DNA of 64,000 nt from Ophiosphaerella korrae (taxonomy: Eukaryota > Ascomycota > Dothideomycetes > Pleosporales > Phaeosphaeriaceae). The position numbers and the translations under genes were made by a program. The stretch is from assembly GCA_028456385.1 (NCBI GenBank), contig JALNQF010000005.1:248001-312000 (forward strand), in the 5' to 3' direction. The notes under the pieces are model-generated. The model searched no databases and was not told where the DNA came from. It saw nothing but the letters and a program-made list of their open reading frames with translations. Below are positions 33,104-45,384 of this stretch, piece by piece. How positions within the stretch are numbered: the stretch's first letter is position 1; each line of letters starts with the position of its first letter.

Positions 33104-35215
33104 ATGGCGTTTGGTTCGTTGCTCCTGGCCGAGTTCGCATATCCCTGGGTACCTGAGCTGACGAAGCACAACAGTTCCTGTCGCAGGAGCAATTGCAGGC
33201 GTGGGTGCCACTGCCGCCTACATTGATGCGAAGTATCATATCAGTAAAGACATTAGTGGCATTCGAGGACAGGCAGCCAGCCAACGCGCCCTTGAGCAAA
33301 CTGGTACGCACACAATTGTCTCCGAGGCCTTATCGGCGCAGTGACTGATGATAAACAGCACAAGGCAGAGGACAGTCCCTCTGGTATCAATTCGAAGCCC
33401 AAGTTCGCCGTCTCCCCGCACACGAAGAAGCTATCTGGTCTCGTAATGGATCATACACCTGGGCTGAGACATATGCCCAGTCTTGTCGCTATGGCCAGTT
33501 TATGCTCCAGAATGGCGTGCAGTCTGGCGACCTTGTTGGCATGTACATGATGAACCGACCTGAGTTTTTGTTTGTACACCTTGGTACTTGGTCAATTGGT
33601 GCGGCACCTGCGTGGATAAACTACAATCTGGCGGGCGATGCACTGGTGCATTGCTTGAAGGTTGCTGGATCCAAGATGATACTAGTTGATGAGGATTCCG
33701 AGTGCAGGAAGAGAATTGAAGATGTTCGGGAACGACTCGAGGGCGAACTTGGCATGACAATTAAGATACTGGAGCAATCTCTCAAGGGCGAGATCTCACG
33801 GATGGAGCCTAAAAGACCAGGAGATGAAATGAGAGCTAGTGCGAAGGGAAAATTCCCACTTTTCCTCTTCTACACCAGGTAAGGAATACTCGATATGGCA
33901 GCCACATTTGGCTAACCTATACAGCGGCACCACCGGTCATCCAAAGGCATGCCCCTTCGAAACACAAAGAGGGGGAGCATTATCAGGTCGTGTTGGCGCA
34001 ATGGGACTGAAGCCAGGACCCAATGGTGATAGATGGTACGTTTGCATGCCTCTCTACCATGGGACTGGAGGCACAACAGCTCTCGTATGCATGATCGTTG
34101 GTGTCACCTGCTGTATCGGCACCAAGTTCTCTACATCTCGCTTCTGGAAGGATGCCCGTGACTCCAACTCGACCGCCATCGTTTATGTAGGGGAGACGGC
34201 TCGATATCTCATCAATAGCCCACCGAGCGACCTCGATCGTAAACATAAGGTCCGAGCTATGTTCGGAAATGGTCTCCGTCCAGATGTATGGCAGCGCTTC
34301 GTCGATCGTTTTGGCATCGAAATTGTCGGCGAGTTCTTTAATAGTACCGAAGGTGTCATGGCGCTCTTCAATGCATCTCGTGGTCCCTTCACAGCAACCT
34401 CAGTCGGACACCAAGGCCTCATCGACCGGTGGCGAACACACAACCTCTATGTTCCCGTCGAATGCGATCTCGTAACCGGCGACCTCCTCCGGGACCCCAA
34501 AACCGGCTTCTGCAAACGCAAATCCTACGAAGAAGGCAGCGAGATCCTTGTGCGGATGCCCAGCGAAGATGCCTTCGTCGGCTACTGGAACAACCCCGAA
34601 GCCACCCAAAAGCGATTCGAACGCAACGTTTTCGCCAAAGGCGACCTCTGGTACCGCACCGGTGACGCTCTCCGCCGTGACAAAGACGGCCGCTGGTTCT
34701 TCATGGACCGCCTCGGTGACACATTCCGATGGAAGAGCGAGAATGTATCGACCGCCGAAGTCGCCGAAGCCCTCGGCTCCTTCCCAACCATTCAAGAAGC
34801 AAACGTATACGGCGTCGAAGTCCCTGGTCACGACGGCCGGGCTGGTTGCGCTGCACTTTACATCGACCCCTCACACCGCGCCTCCTTCGACTTCAACGGT
34901 CTCCTTGCACACGCTTCGGCTAAGTTGCCCAAATACGCTGTCCCCGTTTTCCTCCGTATCCAACAGTCCCAGACAACCATGCACAACAACAAACAGAATA
35001 AAGTGCCGCTGAGGAATGATGGAATTGATCTGAGGAAATTGAGGGAGCGCGCGGACAAGGAGGCCGCGGAGGCGGGCGTGGAACCGGTTTATGACACGTT
35101 GTATTGGAATCCGGGCGCCCTTGGAACGGGTAAGGGAGGTGAGGGTAGTGGGTATGTTGTATTCAGGATAGAGGATTGGGATGCGCTGAAAGCCAAGAGT
35201 GGGGCGAAGTTGTAG
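33104..35215 (+). CDS. FAT1: Very long-chain acyl-CoA synthetase / fatty acid transporter
   Basis: Four exons: 33104-33113 (only 10 nt), 33175-33303, 33359-33878, 33925-35215; 649 aa. Joining gives MAFVPVAGAIAGVGATAAYIDAK, the usual hydrophobic N-terminus of fungal Fat1. The first intron (33114-33174) uses a GTTCGT donor, a CTGAC branch site and CAG acceptor. The AMP-binding P-loop FLFYTSGTTGHPK is rebuilt across the third intron (about residue 218). The FATP/VLACS motif follows near 465: YRTGDALRRDKDGRWFFMDRLGDTFRWKSENVST in sections. The end has NNKQNKVPLRNDG as in relatives. The enzyme activates very long-chain fatty acids with CoA and aids their import, at peroxisome, ER or plasma membrane. 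GHPKACPF replaces the more common GLPKGCPF. Confidence 0.93.
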
Positions 35216-35788
35216 GGTGAAACTAATGTTTGGAGATATGTCGTGAAGAGCGGGCTTTGTAATTGAGTAGATATTTCGAGCGAAGTTATTTTCTATTTAT
35301 TTGAGAGGGCGATTTATTTACGCTCTACTATTTAATTCGGACGTTTTCGCTGCGAGAATCTTGGTTCTAATGTTGTCTAGAAGAATTTGATTATGTTCGA
35401 TTATCAATCAACATCATTCACTCGTGTGTGCGTTCATGTCTCACATTCTCCTTAGAAGTTCGAAGTACGCACAGTACTCCATAGGCTCTAAATATACAGT
35501 GGCTAAAGAGGGAAAGAGTATGCTATTCCAGCCCAGTAGCAGAAGGGCCTCAGAGTCGGCATATCTAAAAAAATTCACGAATCGCACTTACTTCTTGGAT
35601 AACCAATCGTAGAAGGCAGGTTGACTCTGCTCATTTGTAGACCTCTTTGGGTGCTCGTGCCTCCTTCCTTTACTACCCAAGTACTCTACCTGCCTCATTA
35701 CATCTCTCACAACCACGCACTTAACACCTCCCACCCTGATACAAACAGTTCGGCCTCCTACGATACCGAAGGTTTGAGAGTACTCAAA
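35216..35788. other. Intergenic stretch
   Basis: Between FAT1 and the dynamin-like gene; AT-rich in the first half (35250-35420). An open frame reaches back to 35621 but is unlikely to be coding. Nothing else is recognised. Confidence 0.45.
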
Positions 35789-38216
35789 ATGGCTCACGCC
35801 CTGTATATACCTCGCAAGAACTACCAGGCCCGGGGGCCGATTTCCGTCAATCAAATCGGGGCAATGTCCAAACGATTACAGGCTTTACAGTCTTTTAGCG
35901 AGCGCCGAATTATGGAAGTCATTGATAAACTCGAAAGCACAGGTCTCAACGACATTGCTAAAATTCCTCGGGTAGTACTGTGTGGGGATCAATCATCGGG
36001 GAAATCCTCTGTTTTGGAGGCCATTACTGGATTTCCGCTGCCCAACCAGAAGCCTTTGAGTCCAAGGTTTGGCACCGAAGTGCGTTGGAGTGCTTTGGTT
36101 ATGCCAAAAAAGAAAGCACATTGACTGATTCTAGCTCATTCTTCGACGCTCACAGACATCGACCTGCATTATTAAAATCTTCACATACGAGCTTCCATCA
36201 AATGGAGAACAAAATCCGATCCAAATTTACCAACAGTCTATTACCGATTTGGATAAACTGCGACATGCGTTGCACCGAGCAATGAAGATGGTAGTTTTGG
36301 ACATTATTGGGCGTATCAACTTAACGGTTTTTTCGCACAATGTTTTGTCTATTGAGATTACTAGTCCAGACCTCCCTCACTTGTAGGTTTCGATTTTGAG
36401 AACCTGATTCAAGCTAACATATACTAGGACTTTTGTCGACCTTCCTGGCCTTATCAACACCCCAAGCGAATCCTCCACCGAAGCCGACAAAGCGCTGGTT
36501 TTTGATCTCACCAAGCGTTATATAGCGGATCCTGGTGTGATCATAATTGCTGTTATCTCTGCTGAATACGATTATAAGGATCAAAGCGTTCTTGATCTTT
36601 GTCATGAGGCTGATGAGATGGGCTTGCGCACACTTGGCGTCATCACTAAATTCGATCTCTTACCTGATGGCGCTGAGTCAAGATGGATGGATTTAACTCA
36701 AGACAGAGGCAGGTACTTAAAACAAAGTTGGCATATGCTCAAGATCCATCGCGACCCTCCAAAGGACATCTCATGGATACGGCGCAACATGACCAGAACT
36801 GAGTTCATGATTAAAGGTAAATATGACGGTTTATGCCTTCAGTGTACCGGCATTGAATCACTTCAAGCGCAGCTGGGCGGAACTCTGATCAATCGTTTGT
36901 TTGGCGAGGTTCCATCACTGAAGCTTCGGTTGGTTGATGAATTTTATGATGTTTACATCAATTGGATGCACCTGAACGATAGGCGAATTCCCATCAACGA
37001 TAGACGCCTGGTTCTTATAGAAATCAGCACGCAGTTTAGCGACATTCTGAAGTCCGCTTTAAAGGGCTCCTATGAGCTACCTTTCTTTAGTTCCGTCGAC
37101 ATCGAAGGTGCAGTCGACGCAACAGAGAACAGTCGTCATTTTAGAGCTGTTATTCAACATATGAATATCGGTTTCGCGAATGATATGCGGCTTTTTGGTC
37201 ATAAGTTTTCTTTTGGAACCGGATCTGGAGACGGTCAGAGACTCGCCGATCAGGACCTTCAAGCTCCAAATGACCAAAACCAGCTTATGGACAATGACGG
37301 ATTAATTTTGCTGCCGACCCCGATAACAAAAACTCGCAAGGAAGCCATCCGATGGGTTAAAAAAACCCTTGGGCGTTTCCGAGGTCATGAACTTCCTGGG
37401 ACCGTCCAGCCTCTGTTAATCTCATATCTTTTCTGGGAGCAATCTAAGCCATGGGAACAACTTGCAGTACGACATGTCCAGAAAGTTTCCAGCGCGTGTA
37501 AAAAGTTTATTCAACTAGTTGTTGAGAGTACAGTACCACGAGAGTATCAGGCTAAGGTCAACTCAATCAGAGTTGATGCAGTGCTTACATCGCTCCAAAA
37601 TAACGCCAAAGAAGAGCTACGTAAGATACTAGAGGATAAGAAGCACCAACCCTACACCCACAGTCACCATTTCACCACAGCAGCCCAGTTATCTCGAAAA
37701 AACAAGTATCGGAAGTTAAACCGAGATGTGTTTAACAAGGCCATGAAAACGACTGGTCCAACCCAGGATCAAAGCAGCGATGAAAGTGAGAACGCCCGAG
37801 TTTTGATTGACCCCGGCCTTATAGAAAAAGCTTTAGAAAGTGCAGTCGACCAAGACATGGATGACTGCCCCAGTGAAGAAGCCCTCGATACCATGCGTGC
37901 GTATTACGAGGTGAGTCATCCTACCACATACACATTAGTTTTAGTTCACAAAATCTTGTAGGAAGAGATGAAATACTTCGTGAGCGTTGTGGCGAAAATG
38001 GTGATCGAACGGCACCTAATCGAGCCTCTTCCTGGAGATATTCTGTCGCCTGTTATCATCGGCAAAATGACGGGTCAAGATATTGAATCTATTGTTGAGG
38101 ATCCACCGGAACTCAGGCAGGAATTACTGTCCGTTGATACGAAGAGAAAAGCGATTGAAAAATGCTTAGGAATTCTCGATGAGATCCTGCGTAACCCTTT
38201 CCCTGAGGTGACTTGA
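35789..38216 (+). CDS. Dynamin-family large GTPase (fungal Mx/dynamin-like)
   Basis: Four exons: 35789-36079, 36135-36382, 36428-37910, 37962-38216; 758 aa. The rebuilt protein reads through all joins, for example RFGTE to LILRRSQTS and SPDLPHL to TFVDLPGL. GTPase motifs: G1 GDQSSGKSS (about 62-70), G3 DLPG (about 184), G4 TKFD (about 252). The long helical middle (stalk) follows, and a GED-like end begins near 675 (EEMKYFVSVVAKMVIERHLIEPLPG). There is no PH or Pro-rich domain, so it is closer to the Mx/fungal 'dynamin family protein' group than to vesicle-scission Vps1 or Dnm1. Members of this group are variable and multicopy in filamentous fungi and their roles are mostly unknown. Compared with typical members the RFATE segment reads RFGTE. 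Confidence 0.88.
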
Positions 38217-38532
38217 TGTTTATAGATAGTCGCTTTTACAGAGAAACAGGAACACGTAAAGGTGGATTACCAGCAGCTTAGCAGTCACAACAGGTGTACT
38301 ATTCGAAATTCCTAGTTGCCTTACGGCATGTATAGATAGATGATGGGGCCAGGTGTGGCCCCGCCTGCATGCTTTGAGTTCCGCTCTATTGGATAGTCGA
38401 CAATTCATTCTGTCGCTCTAGGAGCGTGCTAAGGCATTTTTGTTCATCAGATTTATTAATGATGACTAATTTAACTTCGTGAGTAATGCAAGGTAAAAGA
38501 GGCCGCTTTCGTAAATCCCATCCCCTATGCAA
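38217..38532. other. Short convergent intergenic stretch
   Basis: 3' regions of the dynamin-like gene and the D-amino-acid enzyme gene meet here. AT-rich; no gene seen. Confidence 0.5.
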
Positions 38533-39834
38533 TTATTGCACCTTTCCTCTAGCATCTACCTCCCAAATCTCCTCCACGACCCCTTGCCTATACGCATAAT
38601 AAAAGTCATGTAAATTGACCGTTGGGTCAATATGGCTCGGAACCATCTCTACTCTATCACCTACATGTAATTTTCGGCCCTCATCGCCTTCCTCCCACTC
38701 TAAACTTCCATGCTCATCTCCCAAAACCCCATATCGATACCCCGGGGTTTTGCATTCTGCTAGCCCGCTATCTGTTGTCAAGCTCTTAAGCCCAGCGTCG
38801 ATAGTTATGATTCTCGGCCCTTGAACGGACAGCACAGTCGAAAGAATAGTCAAGCTGTTCGAGTACGTTGTTCCAATCGCGGCGCGATAATCTGTATCCA
38901 TGAACAGAAAGGAACCAGGCTGAACTTCCGTGACGCCTGGAACACTAGCACAAAACTCCGCCGTACCAGTTCCACCCGTAGTTACGACATCGATCTGATG
39001 TCCGTCTTTCCGAAGTGCGTTGGCAGTCTCTGTGAGTATGCGCATCGACTCGAGACATTTACTCTTGCGTTCCTCGAAGCTATGCACATGCTGGAGATGG
39101 CCTTCATACCCCTGCACACCGACCAATCGCAGATGCTTAAGATCTACGATGCAACGCGCAAGCTTGAGCGCAGGCTCACCAGGCTGAACGCCCGTCCGAT
39201 GTAATCCGACATCGAGATCAATCAAGACTGCAATCTGCTCTCCAACACCGACCCCGCTCTCTCCTATCGCCTTGTCAACCGCCTTTGCGCCGGCCTCACT
39301 ATCAACCACGATCCTAATGCCCTTGTATTTTGAAAACAAAGTTGCTAATCGCCACACCTTGGGGGCACCGATGATTTCGCACGTGATGAGCAGATCGTCG
39401 AAGCCTTTGCTACACATGACTTCTGCTTCACTGAGTTTTGCGACACATCCACCTTTTGCGCCGGCGGCTACTAGGCGTTTGGCTAGCGCGGCGGATTTGG
39501 TGGTTTTAAGATGTGGGCGGATGGACACGCCGGTTGGAAGGAGGCGATCCATGAGTTTCTTGATGTTTGCTTCCATCAAGTCGAGGTCGACGATCATGGA
39601 CGGCGTGTCTAGAGAGTCAAGACGATCACCGATTTTGGGTTCGTAGGACATTTTGATGGCGTGGGATGATGTTATTTTGCTAGTTGAGTAGAATGCAAGG
39701 TTGTATATCGGACGTGGGGGACGTTGATGGGGGAAGTCAAATGTGACTGAGAGTTGAGAGCTTTTCGAAAGAAGCGAGGGTATACTAGCGGGGCTTCGAA
39801 GTCTACTCTTTCGAAGTCTAAAGGCACAGGCCAT
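38533..39834 (-). CDS. PLP fold-type III enzyme: D-threonine aldolase / D-serine dehydratase-like
   Basis: A single exon of 433 aa. The N-terminal 60 residues (MACAFRLRKSRLRSPASIPSL, rich in Arg and Ser, no acid) look like a mitochondrial presequence; an internal Met at about residue 62 (MSYEPKIGDRLDSLDTP) would give a cytosolic form. The PLP lysine lies in RPHLKTTKS (about 106). TTGGTGTAEF (about 297) fits the phosphate-binding region. The C-terminal metal site reads VPSHIDPTVNLHD (about 400). In D-threonine aldolases the metal ligands are His-x-Asp, while D-serine dehydratases have His-x-Cys, so this one fits the aldolase type. It would split D-threonine or other D-3-hydroxy amino acids to glycine and an aldehyde. 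The call between the two rests on this one motif. Confidence 0.85.
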   Translation of the reverse strand: MACAFRLRKSRLRSPASIPSLLSKSSQLSVTFDFPHQRPPRPIYNLAFYSTSKITSSHAIKMSYEPKIGDRLDSLDTPSMIVDLDLMEANIKKLMDRLLPTGVSIRPHLKTTKSAALAKRLVAAGAKGGCVAKLSEAEVMCSKGFDDLLITCEIIGAPKVWRLATLFSKYKGIRIVVDSEAGAKAVDKAIGESGVGVGEQIAVLIDLDVGLHRTGVQPGEPALKLARCIVDLKHLRLVGVQGYEGHLQHVHSFEERKSKCLESMRILTETANALRKDGHQIDVVTTGGTGTAEFCASVPGVTEVQPGSFLFMDTDYRAAIGTTYSNSLTILSTVLSVQGPRIITIDAGLKSLTTDSGLAECKTPGYRYGVLGDEHGSLEWEEGDEGRKLHVGDRVEMVPSHIDPTVNLHDFYYAYRQGVVEEIWEVDARGKVQ

Positions 39835-40107
39835 GGGGGTTTAATAGAAGTCGTGGTGATAGACATTGACAAGTGGGATTGCCGATCTTACGGAACCGGC
39901 CCAATAAGGCAAGCCGAATCTACAACCATTTATGTTCCCTGCTCTGCACTGCAAAAAGGCAGGATCTTGAAACTTATAAGCTGAGAGGAGTGAAGGCTGT
40001 TATGGTAGCCACATGTGTACTAATTATATTATTACTATTATATAGATGTATGTATGGATACCATACGCCCCCTAATCGGCCATCAAACAACGCAACAATT
40101 CCCGCAT
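39835..40107. other. Short intergenic stretch
   Basis: Upstream of the D-amino-acid enzyme gene and downstream of the GT2 gene (both minus strand). Contains an AT-rich patch at 40018-40050. Nothing else seen. Confidence 0.5.
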
Positions 40108-43040
40108 CTAGAATGTGAACGTCATTAATGCAGGATTCAACACAATCGGAAGAAGAATATGACTCGTCCAGACAATGCTCATCGGGAAGATAGCAACAAA
40201 ATCCGTGATCCGCCACCCATACGGGATAAAGTTGCCTAGACTCAGAACAATCATCGCAGCCACGCCCAGAGCACTAATTGCAAAGCTGAACTTGAATCGC
40301 TTCAACACCCTCGGGACTTCGATGAAGAAGTTACTGAACTCTGCTTCCTTGGCCGTCGCGCCCCATTGCATGTTATACTCGAACATATGCGCAAGTAATG
40401 CAGCTGAGACGTGCAGCGAGAGGCCGCCCAAGAAAATGGCAAGCATGAGAATCCATTTGAGGTTTTCGAACAGAGAGGAGAAGAAGGTATGCGTTCCAAG
40501 CCTGTAGCGTAGGATAGCAAGAGAAATGTTGCCGAGACCTGTGAATACAACCACTAGAGCGAACCTGTTAAATGATTAGTAGATAATTCTGGTAAAGACC
40601 CATGTGATGTGAACATACCAAACTTTCCAGCTGTCAATGTAGTACTTGTCCAGATATCCGTTATACCAACCGATCGCAAAGTAGTTCGCCGTTGTCATAA
40701 TCCAAGCCGAGCCAATGGCGTAGTAAGTTCCAATATACGACAGAATCGTAATCTTGCTTGTCAAGCGAATATTGGAGAACAAGAACTTGCGGAAAAGTGG
40801 CGTAAACGGGCCTTTGACGAACCAAAACCTGATGGGATGGAAGAGCAACTCATTGCAGCCATATGCATACTTCTCCCAGCGGGCGAGCTCGTCGTACACG
40901 GTGAGAGAAACGCCTTCTTTGAAGCCCTCACCTGCCCAAGTTGCGAGACGAATAGTGTATCCATTTACCTGGAGGCGAAGGGACATGTCGAAATCCTCAG
41001 AGACATGGGATTCAGACCAGAACTTCTCGTAGCCGTCCTCATCAAAATAGGAAATCTGTTGAATGGCAGACCAGCGAAGAATGGCGTTGTGGCCGACAAA
41101 GGGCGCAACATCTCCGTTTGAGACCGTATATGAGATGGCCGTGTAGATGAGGTTGGTAAAGAACGTAATACTACAGCATGTCAGTTTAGATGCTCAAAAT
41201 ATGAATGCTCAGAACTTACCCATTTTCAAAGTATGTATGCACCACCTGCATCACACCGGAGGAGAATTGCATGATGCCTACTTCCGGGCTTTGTACCATC
41301 TCACTCGCAGCGTCAAGGAGGCAGTCAGCTGGGACTCGCGTGTCAGAGTCGATCAGGAGAATGTAATCGCCAACGCGAATATTTCCATCCGCCCATGCTC
41401 GTCCATTTTCCTCAAGTACTTCTTTTAGGCACCTATCGTACTCTCTGGCTTCGTCATTTGAGCTCCAATTTTCATCTCGCTCGACCAGAGCTAGCCTGTC
41501 TTCAACATTGTTACTCAGCATTAGTCCGTAGTTCATGTTGCTCGCTTTCTTAAACTTTCCCCTTCGCAGGAAACCATCTTCCCCATGTTTTGGCCGTGCT
41601 GTCCAGCCTATGCCATGATCATGGTAGAAATCAATGCGGGCTTGTCGCTCCTCTTCAGCTATAAGCTGCATGCCGTCATCGTTGATAAATATGTTTGCCG
41701 ATCCACCTTGAAGCTCATATGTCGAGATGGCTTGTTTGATAGACCTTACTGTGGGCGCTATCACAGACGAGAGACCTTCCTTGTAGACTGGACACTGGAC
41801 CGTGATATGAGGAAGAGTTCCATTGATTCGTCGAGGAAGGATGGCAGAGTAATATTTTGAGTTGATCTGCATTTGTCGTATTGGACCAAAACATTGCGCT
41901 AAGTTGGTTACGATGACCTGGCAGAAGAACTAATCATTTGTTAGTTAAAGCGACTTGGCGTGATGGATAGGGCTTACCAAGGAAAAGAATATCAAGACTG
42001 GGGTCATGGCGAGAAATGCTAGTCTCACCCAACCTTTATCCACTAGCAGCTGAAATGCGAGTTGCTTGTATCCTAGAGCCAGCATTGTCATGATCAACAT
42101 TATCGTGAAGGCGACCTGTACAGAGTTGAAAATATGAGTCGGTCGGTGCTCAGGCTTCACTTCTCCCGTCTCTATATCGATCCCGCTTGTAATGACAGCA
42201 GCTGTTTTCTCCATATCTGATGTTGGTTCTGTATTTGCAGATTCACCTGCCTTCCACACCAAATTCATCAGCTCATTTTCGATAGCGGTAGCTCGCTCCA
42301 CGACTTTGGTCGGATCGTCATCCCATACGACCAGGAGCGATTCGGCGGCTAGAAAGGCGGCACATTGATTTTTGCGAGCTTTTGGAAGATCATCGACGCA
42401 TGGCAGGACTTGTACGCGGAGGCCATGCCCTAAAGGAACATCTGTTGCTCCCGGCGACCATTCAATAAATGTCCGAATGACACGAGAGTTGACCGTCAAG
42501 GCAACCTGAAGTGATTAGAGTGACACAAGTAAGATTTTGAGTCGAAAATATATACCTGAAGATTCAGCCGTGAACAGCAATCTGCAAGTGAGGACTCTGC
42601 CAATGCTGGTGGGCAGGTTGTATAGATTCCGCGAGATTTTCGTAATAGAACACCTTCAATATTTCCGCTCGCATCGTTGAGCCATAGTCTTCCTGTGATT
42701 TCTGTGTGAGTTTCGAATAAACATTATATTTGGGCTGGAATTACTCACTGCACTGCTGCTGAAATAAGTGGTTTACCATTGCCTCATACTTCAGTTCACT
42801 CAAAACAGAAGAACGTAACGATGTGAGTGAGTTTCTTCTCGAGGTTCTGACAGACGTTATGTTGCTTGCCTGGGGAGAAGAACTCTCAGCAGCCCATGGA
42901 GACTGTGGGAGAGGCAATTGCTCCTCAGCTTGGGAAGCTTTATTACGCCCAAACCCGAACCGCCTCATTCCGTCGTTTGTGCTTTGTTCCTCGCCAGGTG
43001 CTTCGAATTTCTCGCTCTGTTTCCTTTTGAACAGACCCAT
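40108..43040 (-). CDS. Family 2 processive glycosyltransferase, polytopic membrane protein
   Basis: Six exons: 43040-42749, 42692-42556, 42505-41978, 41929-41220, 41170-40619, 40564-40108; 891 aa, all joins in frame. The N-terminal 100 residues are disordered and charged. Hydrophobic segments lie near 267-290 (VQVAFTIMLIMTMLAL) and 303-327. The GT2 catalytic core follows: HITVQCPVYKEG, INDDG (about 403), LIDSDTRV (about 511), SEDFDMSL (about 612, acid catalyst) and ELARWEKYAYG, a weak version of the QxxRW site. Four or more helices close the protein. This is the design of cellulose/hyaluronan/chitin-synthase-like enzymes; it resembles the conserved fungal GT2 needed for hyphal growth on surfaces in Zymoseptoria (ZtGT2). 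Product polysaccharide is unknown. It lacks the chitin-synthase signatures. A GH16 enzyme lies upstream in the same orientation. Confidence 0.9.
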
Positions 43041-45384
43041 GATGGGTATCCCTGATTGTAAACCTACCAGAACATATGCAAAGACAATATATAAGATATA
43101 TTAGACTAGAAAATGTAGTTAATGTTGCGCCTTTGAAGAGACAGGAGCAGGGTGACGAGATTCAAAGGTTTAGTACATGAAGGAGACAGTGCTCTATTTG
43201 CGGACCGGGCATTCCCTAGCCGCTCGGATGGTATGCATGCAGAATTCCACGCGAGAGAGTATCGGTTATCAGTACCGATGCGAGGAGTGGTATATCCACT
43301 TGAATATGCCGCCAGGCTGAGACCCACTGGCCATGCTTGTAGATAGTTCGACAACACACAGACAGGACAGTACCTAGAACCGGGTTCAAGCTTATCTCAA
43401 AGTCCGAGACACGCCAGCTCCCATCATTAGAAGTGTTTGTAGAAAGGCGGAGCCTTACTTGGGGTAGGATTGCCAAGATGTGAAGTCTTTTTATGACTAC
43501 AGCTACATGGCATCCATGGAGAGATCCAAGGGAAGCCCAGGCCGTCTCAACCCCATTTGAACGGGGCTGATACCCGATCTAGACGTATGACCTGTGCACT
43601 CTGTATCTCACGATATGGCTAGACGTGTTTGGGCGAGAGCCTCGCAATCAGGCCCATGACTTTGTAAATACGAGATCCAGCAGGAACAAACTACCAGAGT
43701 CTTGCGCATATACGCGTACTCAACAGCTTTGATGGGCTCCAGGTTGATAGTTTCGGCTCGCAGCAGGCCAAGCATTGCCAATGTATAGGACCAACTGATC
43801 GGATATCGCATGTCATTTGGCGCAGAAAACAGTAACCTTGCAGGATAGAAGTATTGGCTAAGCGGCTCTGATTTACTGTGTACGAAAAGGAGACCGAGCA
43901 CTACGAAACATGTCGCTGGGCAGTAATCATAGGCCGAAGAAGGATCGAAAAAGTGCCGCTTCCTAAAGAATGTGTGTTGATAGTGATCCTCGGAGCCTCC
44001 GACATATAATATGCCCACTATGGACATAGTGAATGCACCTAGGGCTTATCTATTGCTGAAGATACGAACGCCCTGTACGTGCGTGGGATGAAAACTCTAG
44101 TGCTCTAGAAAGATTATGGTCCTATGCGCCAGCTCAATGTACAGCGTAACCTTGCAAAGAAAAAACCTGCCGATGACAGCCAGAGAAGACACGGTTGGCG
44201 AATAAAGTGCTAGCTCCACTTCCTACGTGTGGCAGAGACAAGGTTTCAAGAGACCCAGTCGTATCTGTACCTTGTCATTGCAGTCACGGCTCGCCAAGCT
44301 AAGCAACATGCATACCAACACTAGTGTGTTCCCGTTGGGAAGGTTATTGTACCACCTTCGCTGCACCAGATACTCTGCTGTTGTCTTCTACCCTTATCAA
44401 AGTTACAAAGTTTGGGCCGTGTTGACTTGTGGCCTGATGTTCGTTACACGAGTCTCTGCCACATTGCAATATAGGTAACTTTGGTGTGCACTGTCGAATT
44501 TGCATAACGCTGTACATAGCACTCCAACCAGTATTGTGGAATTACCAACACCACAAAAATATAGCAGTACATGGATGCCTTGTCGGACCCCAGGACGGGG
44601 AGTGGTGCACATGTCGGCAGTATGGCACCTTGGGAGCGTTACTGTGCGGCTGTTGTACAAAGCATAGACCAATTTTACGAGCAAGAATATACAGGGATGG
44701 TTGTGATATGGCGATGAATGTCAAGGGGCTGCGGCCCGGCAAACGTGTGGTGCCGAGGTTCTCGAACCACAAGATCCTCTTTTACCATATTGCGTGCATT
44801 GATACGAACCGATGGCCAACTATTAAGTAAGACTATCCCTGCGGGCTAGGACGGACGGGGGCTATTTGCTGGCATAGGATGTGGCGGTCGGGACGAAGCG
44901 CGCCCAAACGGCCGTGCAACGGCTCTCGGCGATAAGGGGTGCGAAGAGCAGGGTCCCTAAGGAGGCGCGTACGTCTGTAGTCCCTGGAGTGTGCGTGCTG
45001 CAACCGGTGATTGCATCCAGCGTCCTGGTGACAACCCCCAGTATTGTTTTTTTTTTAGCCTGTGATAAACATCCTTGTGCAATACTACACTGGGGATAAG
45101 GGAGAAAAAGCGATGGAGAATGCGAATGCTACGTAGATGGGGATGATGAACGATCCCAGCATGTTGGTGAACCCCCACAACCCCCACGGTCGATCCAGAA
45201 GTGCTAGCGGCGTAACAAGCTGCAAGTAAACAGGCAGTGGTATCACCATTGTCTTTGAGCTGTTCATACTATCGAAGATCATGCTTACATTGTGCGTCCA
45301 TTAAGATTAGGCCTAACCTACAGCAATACTATGCAATCAAATTCTGAACACCAACATGCAGCTTTGACTAAGAACGGCCTCTGA
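43041..45384. other. Gene-poor 2.3 kb between the GT2 and GH16 genes
   Basis: The GT2 promoter must lie at its left end. Minus-strand frames at 43608-44027 (139 codons, some hydrophobic stretches) and 45085-45282 (a hydrophobic segment ending VAFAFSIAFSPLSPV) hint at remnants of a membrane protein gene. I could not join them with splice sites or name a family. A T/A-run lies near 45046-45055. Treat as non-coding or decayed. Confidence 0.4.

Noticed and set aside
33148..33174. 27-nt intron in FAT1 starting at a GTACCT
   Set aside because: Too short for a fungal intron and it gives the wrong reading frame.
43608..44027. 139-codon minus-strand frame between GT2 and GH16
   Set aside because: Some hydrophobic stretches but no joinable exons and no family; left as a possible relic rather than a gene.
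44486..44830. 114-codon + strand frame
   Set aside because: Cys-rich by chance, overlaps frames on the other strand, with no conserved motif.
45085..45282. 65-codon hydrophobic minus-strand frame near the GH16 3' end
   Set aside because: Possible exon of a membrane protein, but no upstream exon with a matching phase was found.
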